Made by a program: the position numbers and the translations under genes | In this document: in pieces, positions 25,472 through 34,156 of the stretch | Numbering within the stretch: the first letter of the stretch is position 1 | Layout of the letters: each line of letters starts with the position of its first letter | The notes under the pieces: model-generated | What the model saw: the letters and a program-made list of their open reading frames with translations, nothing else | Databases searched by the model: none | Told to the model about the DNA's origin: nothing | Origin: an uncultured Bacteroides sp. | Lineage (GTDB): Bacteria > Bacteroidota > Bacteroidia > Bacteroidales > Bacteroidaceae | DNA: 64,000 bases | Assembly: GCA_900544675.1 (NCBI GenBank) | Contig: UQVZ01000012.1 | Location: forward strand, 1-64,000 | Reading direction: 5' to 3'

Positions 25472-28243
25472 ATGGAGAAACTATTTCTACTGGACGCGTA
25501 CGCTTTAATCTACCGCGCCTATTATGCCTTCATCAAAAACCCCCGAATCAACTCGAAAGGATTCAACACTTCCGCCATCATGGGCTTTGTCAATACGCTC
25601 GAAGACGTATTGAAGAAAGAACAACCCACGCACATCGGCATCGCCTTCGACCCGGCAGGTCCCACCTTCCGCCACGAAGCCTATCAGCAGTACAAGGCCC
25701 AGCGTGAGGAAACTCCCGAAGTCATCCGCCTTTCGGTGCCCATCATAAAAGACATTATCCGCGCCTACCGCATCCCTATCCTCGAAGTAAGCGGCTACGA
25801 AGCCGATGACGTTATCGGCACACTTGCCACCGAAGCCGGACGACAGGGCATCCCCACTTACATGATGACGCCCGATAAAGACTACGGGCAACTGGTATCG
25901 GACCATGTATTCATGTACCGTCCCAAATACGGCGACAAGGAATTTGAAGTGATGGGAGTGGAAGAAATCAAAGCCAAGTTCGACATTCAGTCGCCCGCAC
26001 AGGTCATCGACATGCTGGGACTGATGGGAGATACTGCCGACAACATTCCGGGCTGCCCCGGCGTAGGCGAAAAAACCGCGCAAAAGCTGATAGCCCAATT
26101 CGGAAGCATCGAGAACCTGCTTGCTCATACCGACCAACTGAAAGGAGCCATCAAGACCAAAGTGGAAACCAACCGCGAGCAAATCACTTTCTCCAAGTTC
26201 CTCGCCACCATCAAGACCGATGTGCCCATCCGTCTCGACATGGAACAACTGAAACGCGAAGAGCCCGACAAGGAAGAACTGAAGCGGATTTTCGAAGAAC
26301 TGGAGTTCCGCACCTTGCTCGACCGTGTTTTGGGGACAGACAAGAAAACCGCCGCTCCCCCACCCGCTCCGCAAGGCGATCTCTTTGGCTTTTTTGCGCC
26401 CGAGAGTACGGAAGCTTCGAAAAACGCGAATCTCACGAGGCTTGAAGACCTCGATTACGACTACCAACTGATTGACACTGAGGAGAAAATCGACCGATTA
26501 TTACAAAATATCCTTACACATCCCATTCTCAGCCTAGATACGGAGACCACCGGAACCGACCCGATACGTGCCGAACTGGTAGGAATGAGCTTTGCATACA
26601 CCGAAAATCAGGCATTCTACGTCCCTGTACCTGCCAATCGGGAAGAAGCCCAACGCATCGTCGACAAATTCAAACCGGTATTCGAAAACCGGGCAACCCT
26701 GAAGGTGGGACAGAACATCAAGTACGACATCCTGGTGCTGGGCAATTACGGCGTCGAGGTGCAAGGCCCGATGTTCGACACCATGATAGCCCACTATGTG
26801 CTCCAGCCCGAACTGCATCACGGCATGGACTACCTGGCGGAAATCTACCTGCACTACGACACCATCAAGATAGAAGAGCTTATCGGCCCGAAAGGCAAGA
26901 ACCAGAAAAACATGCGCGACCTCGCCCCGGCTGATATATATAGGTACGCGTGCGAGGATGCCGACGTTACCCTCAAACTGAAAAACGTACTGGAAAAGGA
27001 ACTGGCAGGAAGCGGAGCCGAATCTCTTTTCCGCGACATCGAGATGCCCCTTGTCCCCGTACTGGCATACATGGAGCGCAACGGCGTACGCATCGATACC
27101 GAAGCCCTGAAAGAAACCTCACGCCACTTCACCGCCCGCATGAACCAGATAGAGGAAGAAGTGCACCGGATGGCAGGGGTAGCGTTCAACATCGCTTCTC
27201 CCAAACAGGTAGGCGAAGTCTTGTTCGACCGCCTGAAAATCGTGGAAAAAGCCAAGAAGACCAAAACAGGCCAGTATGTCACTTCCGAGGAAGTGCTGGA
27301 AAGCCTGCGGGGCAAGCACGAGATAGTGGGCAAGATACTGGAGCACCGGGGCCTGAAGAAGCTGCTCGGCACCTATATCGATGCCCTGCCCCAGCTTATC
27401 AACCCCGCTACAGGCCATATCCATACGTCGTTCAACCAGACCGTGACCGCCACGGGACGACTCAGCTCAAGCAATCCGAACCTGCAGAACATCCCCGTAC
27501 GCAACGAGGACGGCAAGGAAATCCGCAAGGCCTTCATCCCCGACGAGGGTTGCGAGTTCTTCTCGGCAGACTATTCGCAAATCGAATTGCGCATCATGGC
27601 GCACCTCAGCGGCGACCCGCACATGATAGAAGCCTTCCGCGAAAACCAGGACATCCATGCAGCCACCGCTGCCAAGATATACAAGGAAAAGCTGGAAGAC
27701 GTCACCCGCGAGCAACGCAGCAAGGCGAAAACCGCCAACTTCGGCATCATCTACGGCATCTCCGTCTTCGGTCTTGCCGAACGGCTGAACATCGACCGCA
27801 AGGAAGCCAAGGAGCTGATAGACGGCTATTTCGAAAACTATCCGCACGTAAAGGAATACATGGACCGGAGCATACAGGCGGCACGCGAGAAAGGATACAT
27901 CGAAACCGTCTTCCACCGCCGCCGCTACCTGCCCGACATCAACTCGCGCAATGCCGTCGTGCGTGGATATGCCGAACGCAATGCCATCAACGCCCCCATC
28001 CAGGGAAGTGCCGCCGACATCATCAAGGTAGCTATGGTGCGCATCTACCGGCGCTTCCGCGAAGAAGGGATACGCTCGAAGATGATACTCCAGGTACACG
28101 ACGAACTCAACTTCAGCGTCCTGCCCGAAGAAAAGGAAAAAGTGCAACAGATTGTGATAAGCGAAATGGAGAGTGCTTACAAAATGAAAGTTCCTTTGCT
28201 GGCAGACTGCGGTTGGGGTCAAAATTGGCTGGAAGCCCACTAA
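25472..28243 (+). CDS. polA: DNA polymerase I
   Basis: A 923-residue repair and Okazaki-fragment polymerase. The N-terminal 5'-3' exonuclease (about 1-290) has LLDAYALIYRAYYAF and the GxxGDTADNIPG type helix-hairpin-helix. The 3'-5' exonuclease domain retains its first acidic motif, LDTETTGTD, near residue 358, so proofreading is likely active. The polymerase domain has motif A (ADYSQIELR), motif B (RSKAKTANFGIIYG) and motif C (QVHDEL). The ATG at 25472 is chosen; an in-frame ATG at 25427 would add 15 residues that do not resemble PolA. Confidence 0.96.
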   Translation: MEKLFLLDAYALIYRAYYAFIKNPRINSKGFNTSAIMGFVNTLEDVLKKEQPTHIGIAFDPAGPTFRHEAYQQYKAQREETPEVIRLSVPIIKDIIRAYRIPILEVSGYEADDVIGTLATEAGRQGIPTYMMTPDKDYGQLVSDHVFMYRPKYGDKEFEVMGVEEIKAKFDIQSPAQVIDMLGLMGDTADNIPGCPGVGEKTAQKLIAQFGSIENLLAHTDQLKGAIKTKVETNREQITFSKFLATIKTDVPIRLDMEQLKREEPDKEELKRIFEELEFRTLLDRVLGTDKKTAAPPPAPQGDLFGFFAPESTEASKNANLTRLEDLDYDYQLIDTEEKIDRLLQNILTHPILSLDTETTGTDPIRAELVGMSFAYTENQAFYVPVPANREEAQRIVDKFKPVFENRATLKVGQNIKYDILVLGNYGVEVQGPMFDTMIAHYVLQPELHHGMDYLAEIYLHYDTIKIEELIGPKGKNQKNMRDLAPADIYRYACEDADVTLKLKNVLEKELAGSGAESLFRDIEMPLVPVLAYMERNGVRIDTEALKETSRHFTARMNQIEEEVHRMAGVAFNIASPKQVGEVLFDRLKIVEKAKKTKTGQYVTSEEVLESLRGKHEIVGKILEHRGLKKLLGTYIDALPQLINPATGHIHTSFNQTVTATGRLSSSNPNLQNIPVRNEDGKEIRKAFIPDEGCEFFSADYSQIELRIMAHLSGDPHMIEAFRENQDIHAATAAKIYKEKLEDVTREQRSKAKTANFGIIYGISVFGLAERLNIDRKEAKELIDGYFENYPHVKEYMDRSIQAAREKGYIETVFHRRRYLPDINSRNAVVRGYAERNAINAPIQGSAADIIKVAMVRIYRRFREEGIRSKMILQVHDELNFSVLPEEKEKVQQIVISEMESAYKMKVPLLADCGWGQNWLEAH

Positions 28244-28338
28244 TCTTGCCCGAATGTTAACATATCTTTAAATGCTAACATTTTGCTAATTTGAAGAAAA
28301 ATTATAGCCAAAAAGTTAGTTCATATCAAAAGAATCAC

Positions 28339-28346
28339 TACCTTTG
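28339..28346 (+). promoter_or_regulatory. Candidate -7 box for the DUF3836 gene
   Basis: TACCTTTG fits TAnnTTTG and lies 49 bp before the ATG, with TTAG at 28316-28319 as a weak -33 element at the expected 19-bp spacing. Confidence 0.55.
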
Positions 28347-28395
28347 CAGCGTAATCAATAAACAAAAAGATAGTAACCCTTAAAAACTTAACGAT

Positions 28396-28782
28396 ATGAA
28401 AACATTCAATTTTATCAAGAGTTTGTTAGTTGTAGTTTGTGTTTTTGTAGCTAACCTTACAATTTCAGCCAGCAATCCGGAAGCCGATTTGATTTATAAC
28501 ACCGAAGAGGTAAACGGCGTGAAGGTTTCTGAAACCGTATACAAGATGAACGAAGGCATCTTGACCAACTACGAGAAGTACAGTTACAAGTATAACGACA
28601 ACAAGCAAGTGGTAGAAAACACCCTGCAAAAGTGGGACGCGACCGATAATGACTGGCATAACTACATGCGTATCAACTACTCATACGCAGGAAACAATGT
28701 CACTATCGAATACTACAAATGGAACAAAGGTCAAAAAGCATTCATCCTGGTTCCTGATATGACCGTCACGGTACAACAGTAA
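28396..28782 (+). CDS. Small secreted DUF3836 protein
   Basis: A 128-residue exported protein with a signal peptide ending about residue 25 (TISASN). The mature part is a repeated YxYxxNxxxxENxxxKWxxxxxxW beta-strand pattern that matches the Bacteroides DUF3836 family, whose function is unknown. It has its own -7 box at 28339-28346 and a strong terminator at 28828-28860, so it is monocistronic. Confidence 0.8.
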   Translation: MKTFNFIKSLLVVVCVFVANLTISASNPEADLIYNTEEVNGVKVSETVYKMNEGILTNYEKYSYKYNDNKQVVENTLQKWDATDNDWHNYMRINYSYAGNNVTIEYYKWNKGQKAFILVPDMTVTVQQ

Positions 28783-28827
28783 GAAAGTGCATAAAACAAA
28801 CATATTTTCATAAACTCTCTACAATCG

Positions 28828-28860
28828 GAAGAGACGCCTCGTGAGAAGCGTCTCTTTTTT
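28828..28860 (+). terminator. Rho-independent terminator of the DUF3836 gene
   Basis: AAGAGACGC (28829-28837) pairs with GCGTCTCTT (28848-28856) around a 10-base loop, and the stem runs into a TTTTTT tract. This is the clearest intrinsic terminator in the window. Confidence 0.88.
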
Positions 28861-29373
28861 GTTTCCTGCTTCTCAAAGCGCTTGCTTACCCGTCCAAACA
28901 AACTAATAGGTTACAATCCGTAAGCGGACATAGATTCAAAGCCTTTTTCATATAAGCGGCTTCCGCTCTCTGGCTAACTTCATCCGCCGATGCATATAAG
29001 TGCATTCCGTGTAAGATTATTAATCTTACAGCTGGAAGATTATTAATCTTATAGCCGGAAGATTATTAATCTTACCGGAAAGGCAGCCGGCTGGCTTCAG
29101 CCACGCAGTTATCTCAACAAATTCGGCAAGTTAATTTGATAGTTACAAACAACAAGTCAGATCAGAAAAACACACCCCAAAATTCCTTCAGGAAACAAAT
29201 TAAAAGGGTCGTTGACCACACGTACGGATGCGGATGTTCCCTTATATGTCTATCCATGGAAAGTTAATTGATATCCCCTCCCTCTGATAGACTTTATGTT
29301 TACATCAAAGACGGTTAAATCTTTTTTCAATCCCTTGCAGGTAAAAGACTTCCTGCAGGAGGTTATTAGGGTT
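28861..29373. other. Gene-poor spacer at the left edge of the accessory island
   Basis: No gene is convincingly supported. A 39-codon minus-strand ORF (28886-29005) starting MHLYASADEV reads like a fragment of a helical protein and may be a gene relic. A 23-bp-period palindrome array (29013-29074) lies within it or next to it. A GC-containing inverted repeat (CCTTGCAGG / CCTGCAGG, about 29333-29361) precedes the regulator's stop and may act in termination. Confidence 0.4.
29013..29074. repeat. Three AT-rich palindromes at exact 23-bp period
   Basis: The 16-bp near-palindrome AAGATTATTAATCTTA occurs identically at 29013-29028, 29036-29051 and 29059-29074, separated by 7-bp GC-rich linkers (CAGCTGG, TAGCCGG). 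The exact period and identity suggest a protein binding array or a recent slippage product. Confidence 0.8.
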
Positions 29374-30336
29374 TCATGAAACGCTCCGAAATACTAATCT
29401 GTAACCTTTTCCTCTTATAGATACAACGTTGATGTCCAGTATCGCAATACATTCTTTCAGTGACTTGATCAGGTGATAAACTTTGTCTTTTGTGTCACCG
29501 GCGTCTCCTTTAGCATATAGTTTGGATATGTCAGTATGAGACAAGAAGAAATCTTCCTTTGAAATAAACATACGGAAGATTCTTATATTATTGCCACTTA
29601 GAATAACATGTTTTTTGTCGTATCTCAAGGTATTGTGACTATTGTCCCAATAATATCCTTCATAAATTTCAATCCACTTGGTTGATTGGTATTTTCTTTG
29701 TTTGATAAGGCTTGCATCCTCATCATTTTCTTCTGTTTCTGTTTTATTTTCAGAATATTTTTCTGTTTTGTGTCTATTATAGAATAAGTGGCAGGTTATT
29801 AGAATGAAAATAACGGCAAGTAGAATATATGTATATATATTATTCAGTATCAGTATATATGACGGGGTGTGTATATAAGCCTGCAATGTTATATCAGATT
29901 GGTTATTATAGTCTTTCCTATATTTGTATTCCTGTACGAGTGTAGCTTTTCCGATAAACTTTTCATCGCGCGAATAATACTTTTTCCCATTGTATGTATA
30001 TCCGATAGCTGTCGCGGTATATTTATTAACTTTATGCATTTCAGACCTGAACAGACTGTCTAAATGATTTCTTTTTGGGTCTTCTGCTATAAAATAGGCC
30101 TGATCACTCCAATTTTTCTTTTCTTCACCCTTTATATCATTTGGAGAGTTCTTTTGAAGATACTGTACGCTTATTTGTGAAATATACAGATGCTTTTCCT
30201 CGTTAATGGCATTTATGAAGGCATTTTTTGCGCTTTCGGTAATATGCGTCTTGTCCTTATCGAAATTTACGCAAATTACAATCAATGTTATTAATGCGTA
30301 TGCAGTATAGATAAGTATTGGTTTAATCCGGTTCAT
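29374..30336 (-). CDS. Membrane-anchored ToxR-like winged-helix transcriptional regulator
   Basis: A 320-residue protein with a short cytoplasmic N-terminus, a membrane helix (about residues 6-24), a periplasmic sensor domain (about 25-158), a second membrane helix (about 159-185), a charged linker, and a C-terminal OmpR/PhoB-type winged-helix domain (about 218-320) ending in VVSIRGKGYRLVF, the wing hairpin signature. This lets one protein sense the periplasm and bind DNA. It is divergent from the lipoprotein cluster across a 280-bp region, so it is the obvious candidate regulator of that cluster (inference). Codon and base composition are AT-rich like the cluster, unlike polA and the RND operon. 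Confidence 0.8.
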   Translation of the reverse strand: MNRIKPILIYTAYALITLIVICVNFDKDKTHITESAKNAFINAINEEKHLYISQISVQYLQKNSPNDIKGEEKKNWSDQAYFIAEDPKRNHLDSLFRSEMHKVNKYTATAIGYTYNGKKYYSRDEKFIGKATLVQEYKYRKDYNNQSDITLQAYIHTPSYILILNNIYTYILLAVIFILITCHLFYNRHKTEKYSENKTETEENDEDASLIKQRKYQSTKWIEIYEGYYWDNSHNTLRYDKKHVILSGNNIRIFRMFISKEDFFLSHTDISKLYAKGDAGDTKDKVYHLIKSLKECIAILDINVVSIRGKGYRLVFRSVS

Positions 30337-30472
30337 AAATTAAGCTTTTTATCTGAAAACAATCTGAAAGTAATTAGAAATCTTTCTGTTATTTTATACG
30401 ATTAAACATCAGACAAACAGAAAGTTATCTTTTTCTTCAGAATATTTTCAGCGATTTTTTGTCGCTTTTTAC

Positions 30473-30493
30473 TTACTTTTGCCGTAAAAGTAA
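30473..30493 (+). promoter_or_regulatory. Candidate promoter with overlapping operator palindrome
   Basis: TACTTTTG at 30474-30481 matches the -7 consensus and lies inside the perfect inverted repeat TTACTTTT-GCCGT-AAAAGTAA (8-bp arms). Just upstream a small hairpin AGCGA...TCGCT with a T run (30450-30470) could be a terminator or part of the control region. It points at the lipoprotein cluster, though about 135 bp from its first ATG. Confidence 0.45.
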
Positions 30494-30616
30494 AAAGAAT
30501 CTATGAACAATGAGAAAAAATGTAATTAAATTATTTGTATCAGTTCATTAATTTTGCTTTTTTTGTGAAGTGCATGATTTTTGCTTTTCAATTGAGCGAT
30601 TAAAAATTTGAATACT

Positions 30617-31750
30617 ATGAGAATGGTTTATATGCTGGTTTGGAGCTTTTTTTTAGCGAGCTGTACGGGTACGGGTGGAAATATGCCGGATAATAAATAT
30701 GGAGATTCCGTGACGTATAGCTTGAAGGGAATAAATGTATCTTCTCCGGAAGTACTTCAGTTGAAAGATTATCCCATCACAGGCTTTATTGGCACAGACT
30801 CTTTACAAAGTATTGTGGGCTATAATTATCGGACTCATTCTTTAGACAAAATAAAACTAACCGGCAATCCTTCAATCACTTCTTTGAAATTAAATCAGGA
30901 AGGGCCGAATGGCATATTTCGCCGAATGAAAAGCATCTGTCCGGTATCAGATGATTCGATTTGGGTGTATGACGGGATTTTCATTTCCTTATTGAACAAT
31001 CATGGTGAAGTTTCTCGCAAGATTTCTTTTCCGTCTGATGTACAGGTCCTGCTGGAAACCAATTATGCCATGCATACCGCTAAGCTCTGCTACGATAAGG
31101 AAAAAAATTCTTTATATTACCCGGTGTTGAGAGCAGATTCTGTATATGTAGAAGAATATGATTTGAGTAAAGATACGGTTGTCTGTTCTTATTTTCTGAA
31201 ACCGTCTTTGCTCAACCCTGATAATGTGGCAGAATATGGAGACCTGCGCTTTCCTAATGTGAATGTTGTAAATGGAAAAATCATTTATAATTATCCTTAT
31301 GAATCTACAATTTATTTGTTGAACATGAAAACCGGAAAGTATTCGGAGATAGGAGCGGCCAGCGACTATACTTCCAATGCAGCCCCACGATGTGATTCTC
31401 AGACAGACTATGCCGTATGGCAACGCTATGGATTGGAGAACACGCATTTTTATGATGTCATGTATTTGCCCGGTTTGCAGATGTATGCCCGTTTCCATGT
31501 AGAGGGGAAAAGCATGACCGCATCCGAACAGCTCACCCAGCGTTTTTTAGACAGCAGAACATTGTATCTGATGCTGTTCGACGCTGACTTCCGTATCATA
31601 GGAGAGAAGAAAATGAAAGATCATACATATAGTCTTTTTACCGGTTGGTGTGCTCTGCCCGATGCGATTTCATTGTTTAAGAGCAATAGCTTGTCCGACT
31701 CTTTGGATGATGAAATATTGGGTATAGACCTGATTTGCCCTAAGAGATAA
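30617..31750 (+). CDS. DUF4221-like lipoprotein, probable beta-propeller
   Basis: A 377-residue lipoprotein with signal MRMVYMLVWSFFLASC (lipobox Cys16). The ATG at 30617 is used; an in-frame TTG at 30608 would add three residues without purpose. The mature protein is all-beta in character, with repeated short strands and aromatic residues, and has LNQEGPNGIFRR near residue 95, a variant of the GxGPxE motif of its neighbours. It resembles Bacteroides DUF4221 lipoproteins, although I cannot verify the family. It is the first gene of the island's plus-strand series. Confidence 0.6.
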   Translation: MRMVYMLVWSFFLASCTGTGGNMPDNKYGDSVTYSLKGINVSSPEVLQLKDYPITGFIGTDSLQSIVGYNYRTHSLDKIKLTGNPSITSLKLNQEGPNGIFRRMKSICPVSDDSIWVYDGIFISLLNNHGEVSRKISFPSDVQVLLETNYAMHTAKLCYDKEKNSLYYPVLRADSVYVEEYDLSKDTVVCSYFLKPSLLNPDNVAEYGDLRFPNVNVVNGKIIYNYPYESTIYLLNMKTGKYSEIGAASDYTSNAAPRCDSQTDYAVWQRYGLENTHFYDVMYLPGLQMYARFHVEGKSMTASEQLTQRFLDSRTLYLMLFDADFRIIGEKKMKDHTYSLFTGWCALPDAISLFKSNSLSDSLDDEILGIDLICPKR

Positions 31751-31779
31751 CGGCCAGCCGGTGAGAGATTAAAGAGAGT

Positions 31780-31871
31780 GAAGCGATGAATGTCAGTTCT
31801 GCAAATTCGAGGAATCGGGGATTTGTCGCTTCGCGTGTGAATAAACAAAAAACAGGTAACATAAAAATTAG
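31780..31871 (+). repeat. Intergenic repeat copy A (hairpin plus conserved tail)
   Basis: GAAGCGA at 31780-31786 can pair with TCGCTTC at 31826-31832, enclosing CAAAT/ATTTG pairs. The 3' part, 31820-31871, is about 98% identical to 37590-37641 (copy B), including GTGTGAATAAACAAAAAAC. It lies between the first and second lipoprotein genes. Confidence 0.75.
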
Positions 31872-31893
31872 CATTAATAATGAAAAAAATGCC

Positions 31894-32940
31894 ATGATTA
31901 TATGCTTTAGTATTTTATTGTTGGTTTTATTATTTCCAAGTTGCAAGCAGAGTCCAGATAGAATATACAATCCTAAGTTTCAGAAAATCTATAAGATTGA
32001 ACCGGATTTTCATAAGATAAATGAAATTATTCGTCCTGTTGACATGGTTGTGTTGGATGACTATTTAGTCATTCAGAATGATATATTGCCGGGGGAAGAT
32101 TGCCTTTTTGTTTATGATCTGGAGACATTGGAGTTTTTATATAGTTTCGTCAATTATGGAAATGGTCCTAAAGAATTTTTGGCTCCGGCCATGGTGCAAA
32201 ATAATAAAGGGAATTGCCTTACTTTACTTGATCAAGCCTCGATGAAACTGACAAAGTACAGGTTAACAGACGAAACGGTTGAGATTGCCAATAAAGACCG
32301 AATCATATTAGATGACAACAAACCGTTACAAGAGGTTTACTATGTTAACGATTCCATACTGATATTTTCGACATTAGACAATGAACTGAAAACTTATCAT
32401 ATCGGGAATCATCAGATTATCGATACTTATAAGTTTTCATCGAATCTAAAACAATTGATGGATAAAGATTACAACCAATGTTTTGATCAATTTCATTTTG
32501 CTTACAACAATAATAAAGTAGCTCTTGGATTCAATTTCTTCAATACGATTCTGATGGGGGAAGTCGGGGAAGATGGCAGTATCGGTTTGGATGAAACAGA
32601 GTATTCGGTCGATTCACCGTTGGAACGAAATTTATATGACAACAGGTATTTTTATATGTACACATTATTGTCCGATAACTATTTATTCGCTCAATATGTC
32701 GGATATATGTTTAGAGATTTACAACCATTTCCGCTAAATATGAATAAAAGAAAGTTTGACATGTTATTGGAAGTATATTCATTAGATAAAAAAGCACTTT
32801 GTTGTTTAGATTTGCAACATGATATTCTCCGTTGTAAGATAGATGAAAAACATAATAAAATATATACATGGAATATGCTTGAGGATTTTGACAACTTAAT
32901 AATTTACGATTATTCAAAAATCCGTTTTGGAGAAGATTAA
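31894..32940 (+). CDS. TolB-like six-bladed beta-propeller lipoprotein
   Basis: A 348-residue lipoprotein. The start at 31894 gives MIICFSILLLVLLFPSC with the lipobox Cys17; an upstream in-frame ATG at 31786 would put 36 residues translated from repeat copy A ahead of the signal, so it is rejected. Early blades show PVDMVVLDDYLVIQND and DLETLEFLYSF, then NYGNGPKEF, the motif shared across the cluster. This pattern fits the BF3164-type/TolB_like family of Bacteroides lipoproteins. The ligand is unknown. Confidence 0.75.
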   Translation: MIICFSILLLVLLFPSCKQSPDRIYNPKFQKIYKIEPDFHKINEIIRPVDMVVLDDYLVIQNDILPGEDCLFVYDLETLEFLYSFVNYGNGPKEFLAPAMVQNNKGNCLTLLDQASMKLTKYRLTDETVEIANKDRIILDDNKPLQEVYYVNDSILIFSTLDNELKTYHIGNHQIIDTYKFSSNLKQLMDKDYNQCFDQFHFAYNNNKVALGFNFFNTILMGEVGEDGSIGLDETEYSVDSPLERNLYDNRYFYMYTLLSDNYLFAQYVGYMFRDLQPFPLNMNKRKFDMLLEVYSLDKKALCCLDLQHDILRCKIDEKHNKIYTWNMLEDFDNLIIYDYSKIRFGED

Positions 32941-32970
32941 GAGCCTGTTTTAATTTAATGCGAATTAGTG

Positions 32971-32978
32971 TAACTTTG
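32971..32978 (+). promoter_or_regulatory. Candidate -7 box before the third lipoprotein gene
   Basis: TAACTTTG matches TAnnTTTG, 35 bp before the ATG at 33014. The preceding 32941-32950 GAGCCTGTTT is also the end motif of the inverted-repeat element at 40193-40531. Confidence 0.45.
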
Positions 32979-33013
32979 CTACATACTCTTATGTATGGCG
33001 TAAAAAATTGCGT

Positions 33014-34078
33014 ATGAAAAAAGTATTAGGGATATTTATAATGATGTTTTTGGGGCTTGTACTCTCTTCGTGTACCGGCTCTTTTGTATCCATGTGCGAT
33101 TTGTTCCCTGAATCCCAAAAAGTGGAAGTGCATCAACCTGCTTTTGATGTGGACAGCATACGAAAGCCGATTGACATGTATTATGTTGACGGAAAGCTTT
33201 TCCTGGTAGATATGTATTCATCTCCGCTGGTTACAGCGTTCGACTGGAAAACGGGAAAATACCTGGGACAGTTTGCCAACCGAGGACAAGGACCTCAGGA
33301 GTTTTTATGGTTCTCTACAGCCAGTTCATTCGACGGGAAGTTGGGGCTGTATGATGTGAATAAGAAGGAATTTGCCTGGTTCGCTTATGCGGGGGACACT
33401 GTGCGATGCTCAAGCATTAGGTTTGCGCATTCAGACAAGATGTTCCCATTCAAGGTCATAGCCTTGTCCGACGAATATTTTATCGCAACCGGTCTGATTG
33501 AAGAAAACAAACATTTTGCTATCTACAACAAAGAGGGACAGAAGGTAACTGTTTTTGGAGATTATCCCAAGGACAATTCCAAGGCGGATTGCAGTTATCA
33601 AGAAAATGCCTTTGCTTACCAGCCTACGGGGATGGTGTATCATGCAAAAGAAAAAGTGTTTGCCGTAGGAGAAAGGGATGGACAAATAGCCATATTCTTT
33701 GATATGAGCGACATGCTTCACCCTAAGTTGTTGAAACAGCATGTGGTTTCGTATCCCCAGTTCACTGACAACTCCACGGATACTTCTACTTCTGTCCTGT
33801 TTCTGAAAGAGAATGTGAACGGTTTCTTCGGCATGGCTGCAACGGATAAATATTGTGTCGGTCTTTTCAGCGGCAAACAGTCGCCGGAAGGGGATACTTA
33901 CATAGACGGAGGAGATAAGCTGCTTCTCTTTGACTGGAAGGGCAATCCGATAAAAAGAATTGATTTGCCACAGGAATACAGTATGATTACAGCCAGTGAA
34001 GAACAGATTGTTTTACTGGGAACCGACCCAGAAACCTACAATTATATAATTAATACCATTGATATTTGTGATTTGTAG
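33014..34078 (+). CDS. TolB-like six-bladed beta-propeller lipoprotein
   Basis: A 354-residue lipoprotein with signal MKKVLGIFIMMFLGLVLSSC (Cys20). The ATG at 33014 is preferred to an in-frame TTG at 33008. Blade-like segments include MYYVDGKLFLVDMY, FDWKTGKYLGQF and LLFDWKGNPIKRID, and the cluster motif appears as NRGQGPQEF near residue 93. A candidate promoter at 32971-32978 suggests it can be expressed separately. The bases before its start (TTGCGTATG) resemble those before the next gene (TTGGCGTATG). Function unknown. Confidence 0.78.
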   Translation: MKKVLGIFIMMFLGLVLSSCTGSFVSMCDLFPESQKVEVHQPAFDVDSIRKPIDMYYVDGKLFLVDMYSSPLVTAFDWKTGKYLGQFANRGQGPQEFLWFSTASSFDGKLGLYDVNKKEFAWFAYAGDTVRCSSIRFAHSDKMFPFKVIALSDEYFIATGLIEENKHFAIYNKEGQKVTVFGDYPKDNSKADCSYQENAFAYQPTGMVYHAKEKVFAVGERDGQIAIFFDMSDMLHPKLLKQHVVSYPQFTDNSTDTSTSVLFLKENVNGFFGMAATDKYCVGLFSGKQSPEGDTYIDGGDKLLLFDWKGNPIKRIDLPQEYSMITASEEQIVLLGTDPETYNYIINTIDICDL

Positions 34079-34156
34079 GAATAGGATTATATCTAAAGTT
34101 ACATTATAGGATATTTGGTATAGATATTTTTTAGAGTTTCATTTTAAATTTGGCGT

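Noticed and set aside
26950..28260. 436-codon alternative-frame ORF within polA
   Set aside because: It is low-complexity Arg/Pro-rich sequence in a shifted frame of polA.
28886..29005. 39-codon minus-strand ORF (MHLYASADEV...)
   Set aside because: It looks peptide-like, but it is short, overlaps the palindromic repeat's edge, and has no supporting start signal; kept only as a possible relic.
31786..31893. Upstream start for the second lipoprotein
   Set aside because: Those codons are translated repeat copy A; the lipoprotein signal begins at 31894.
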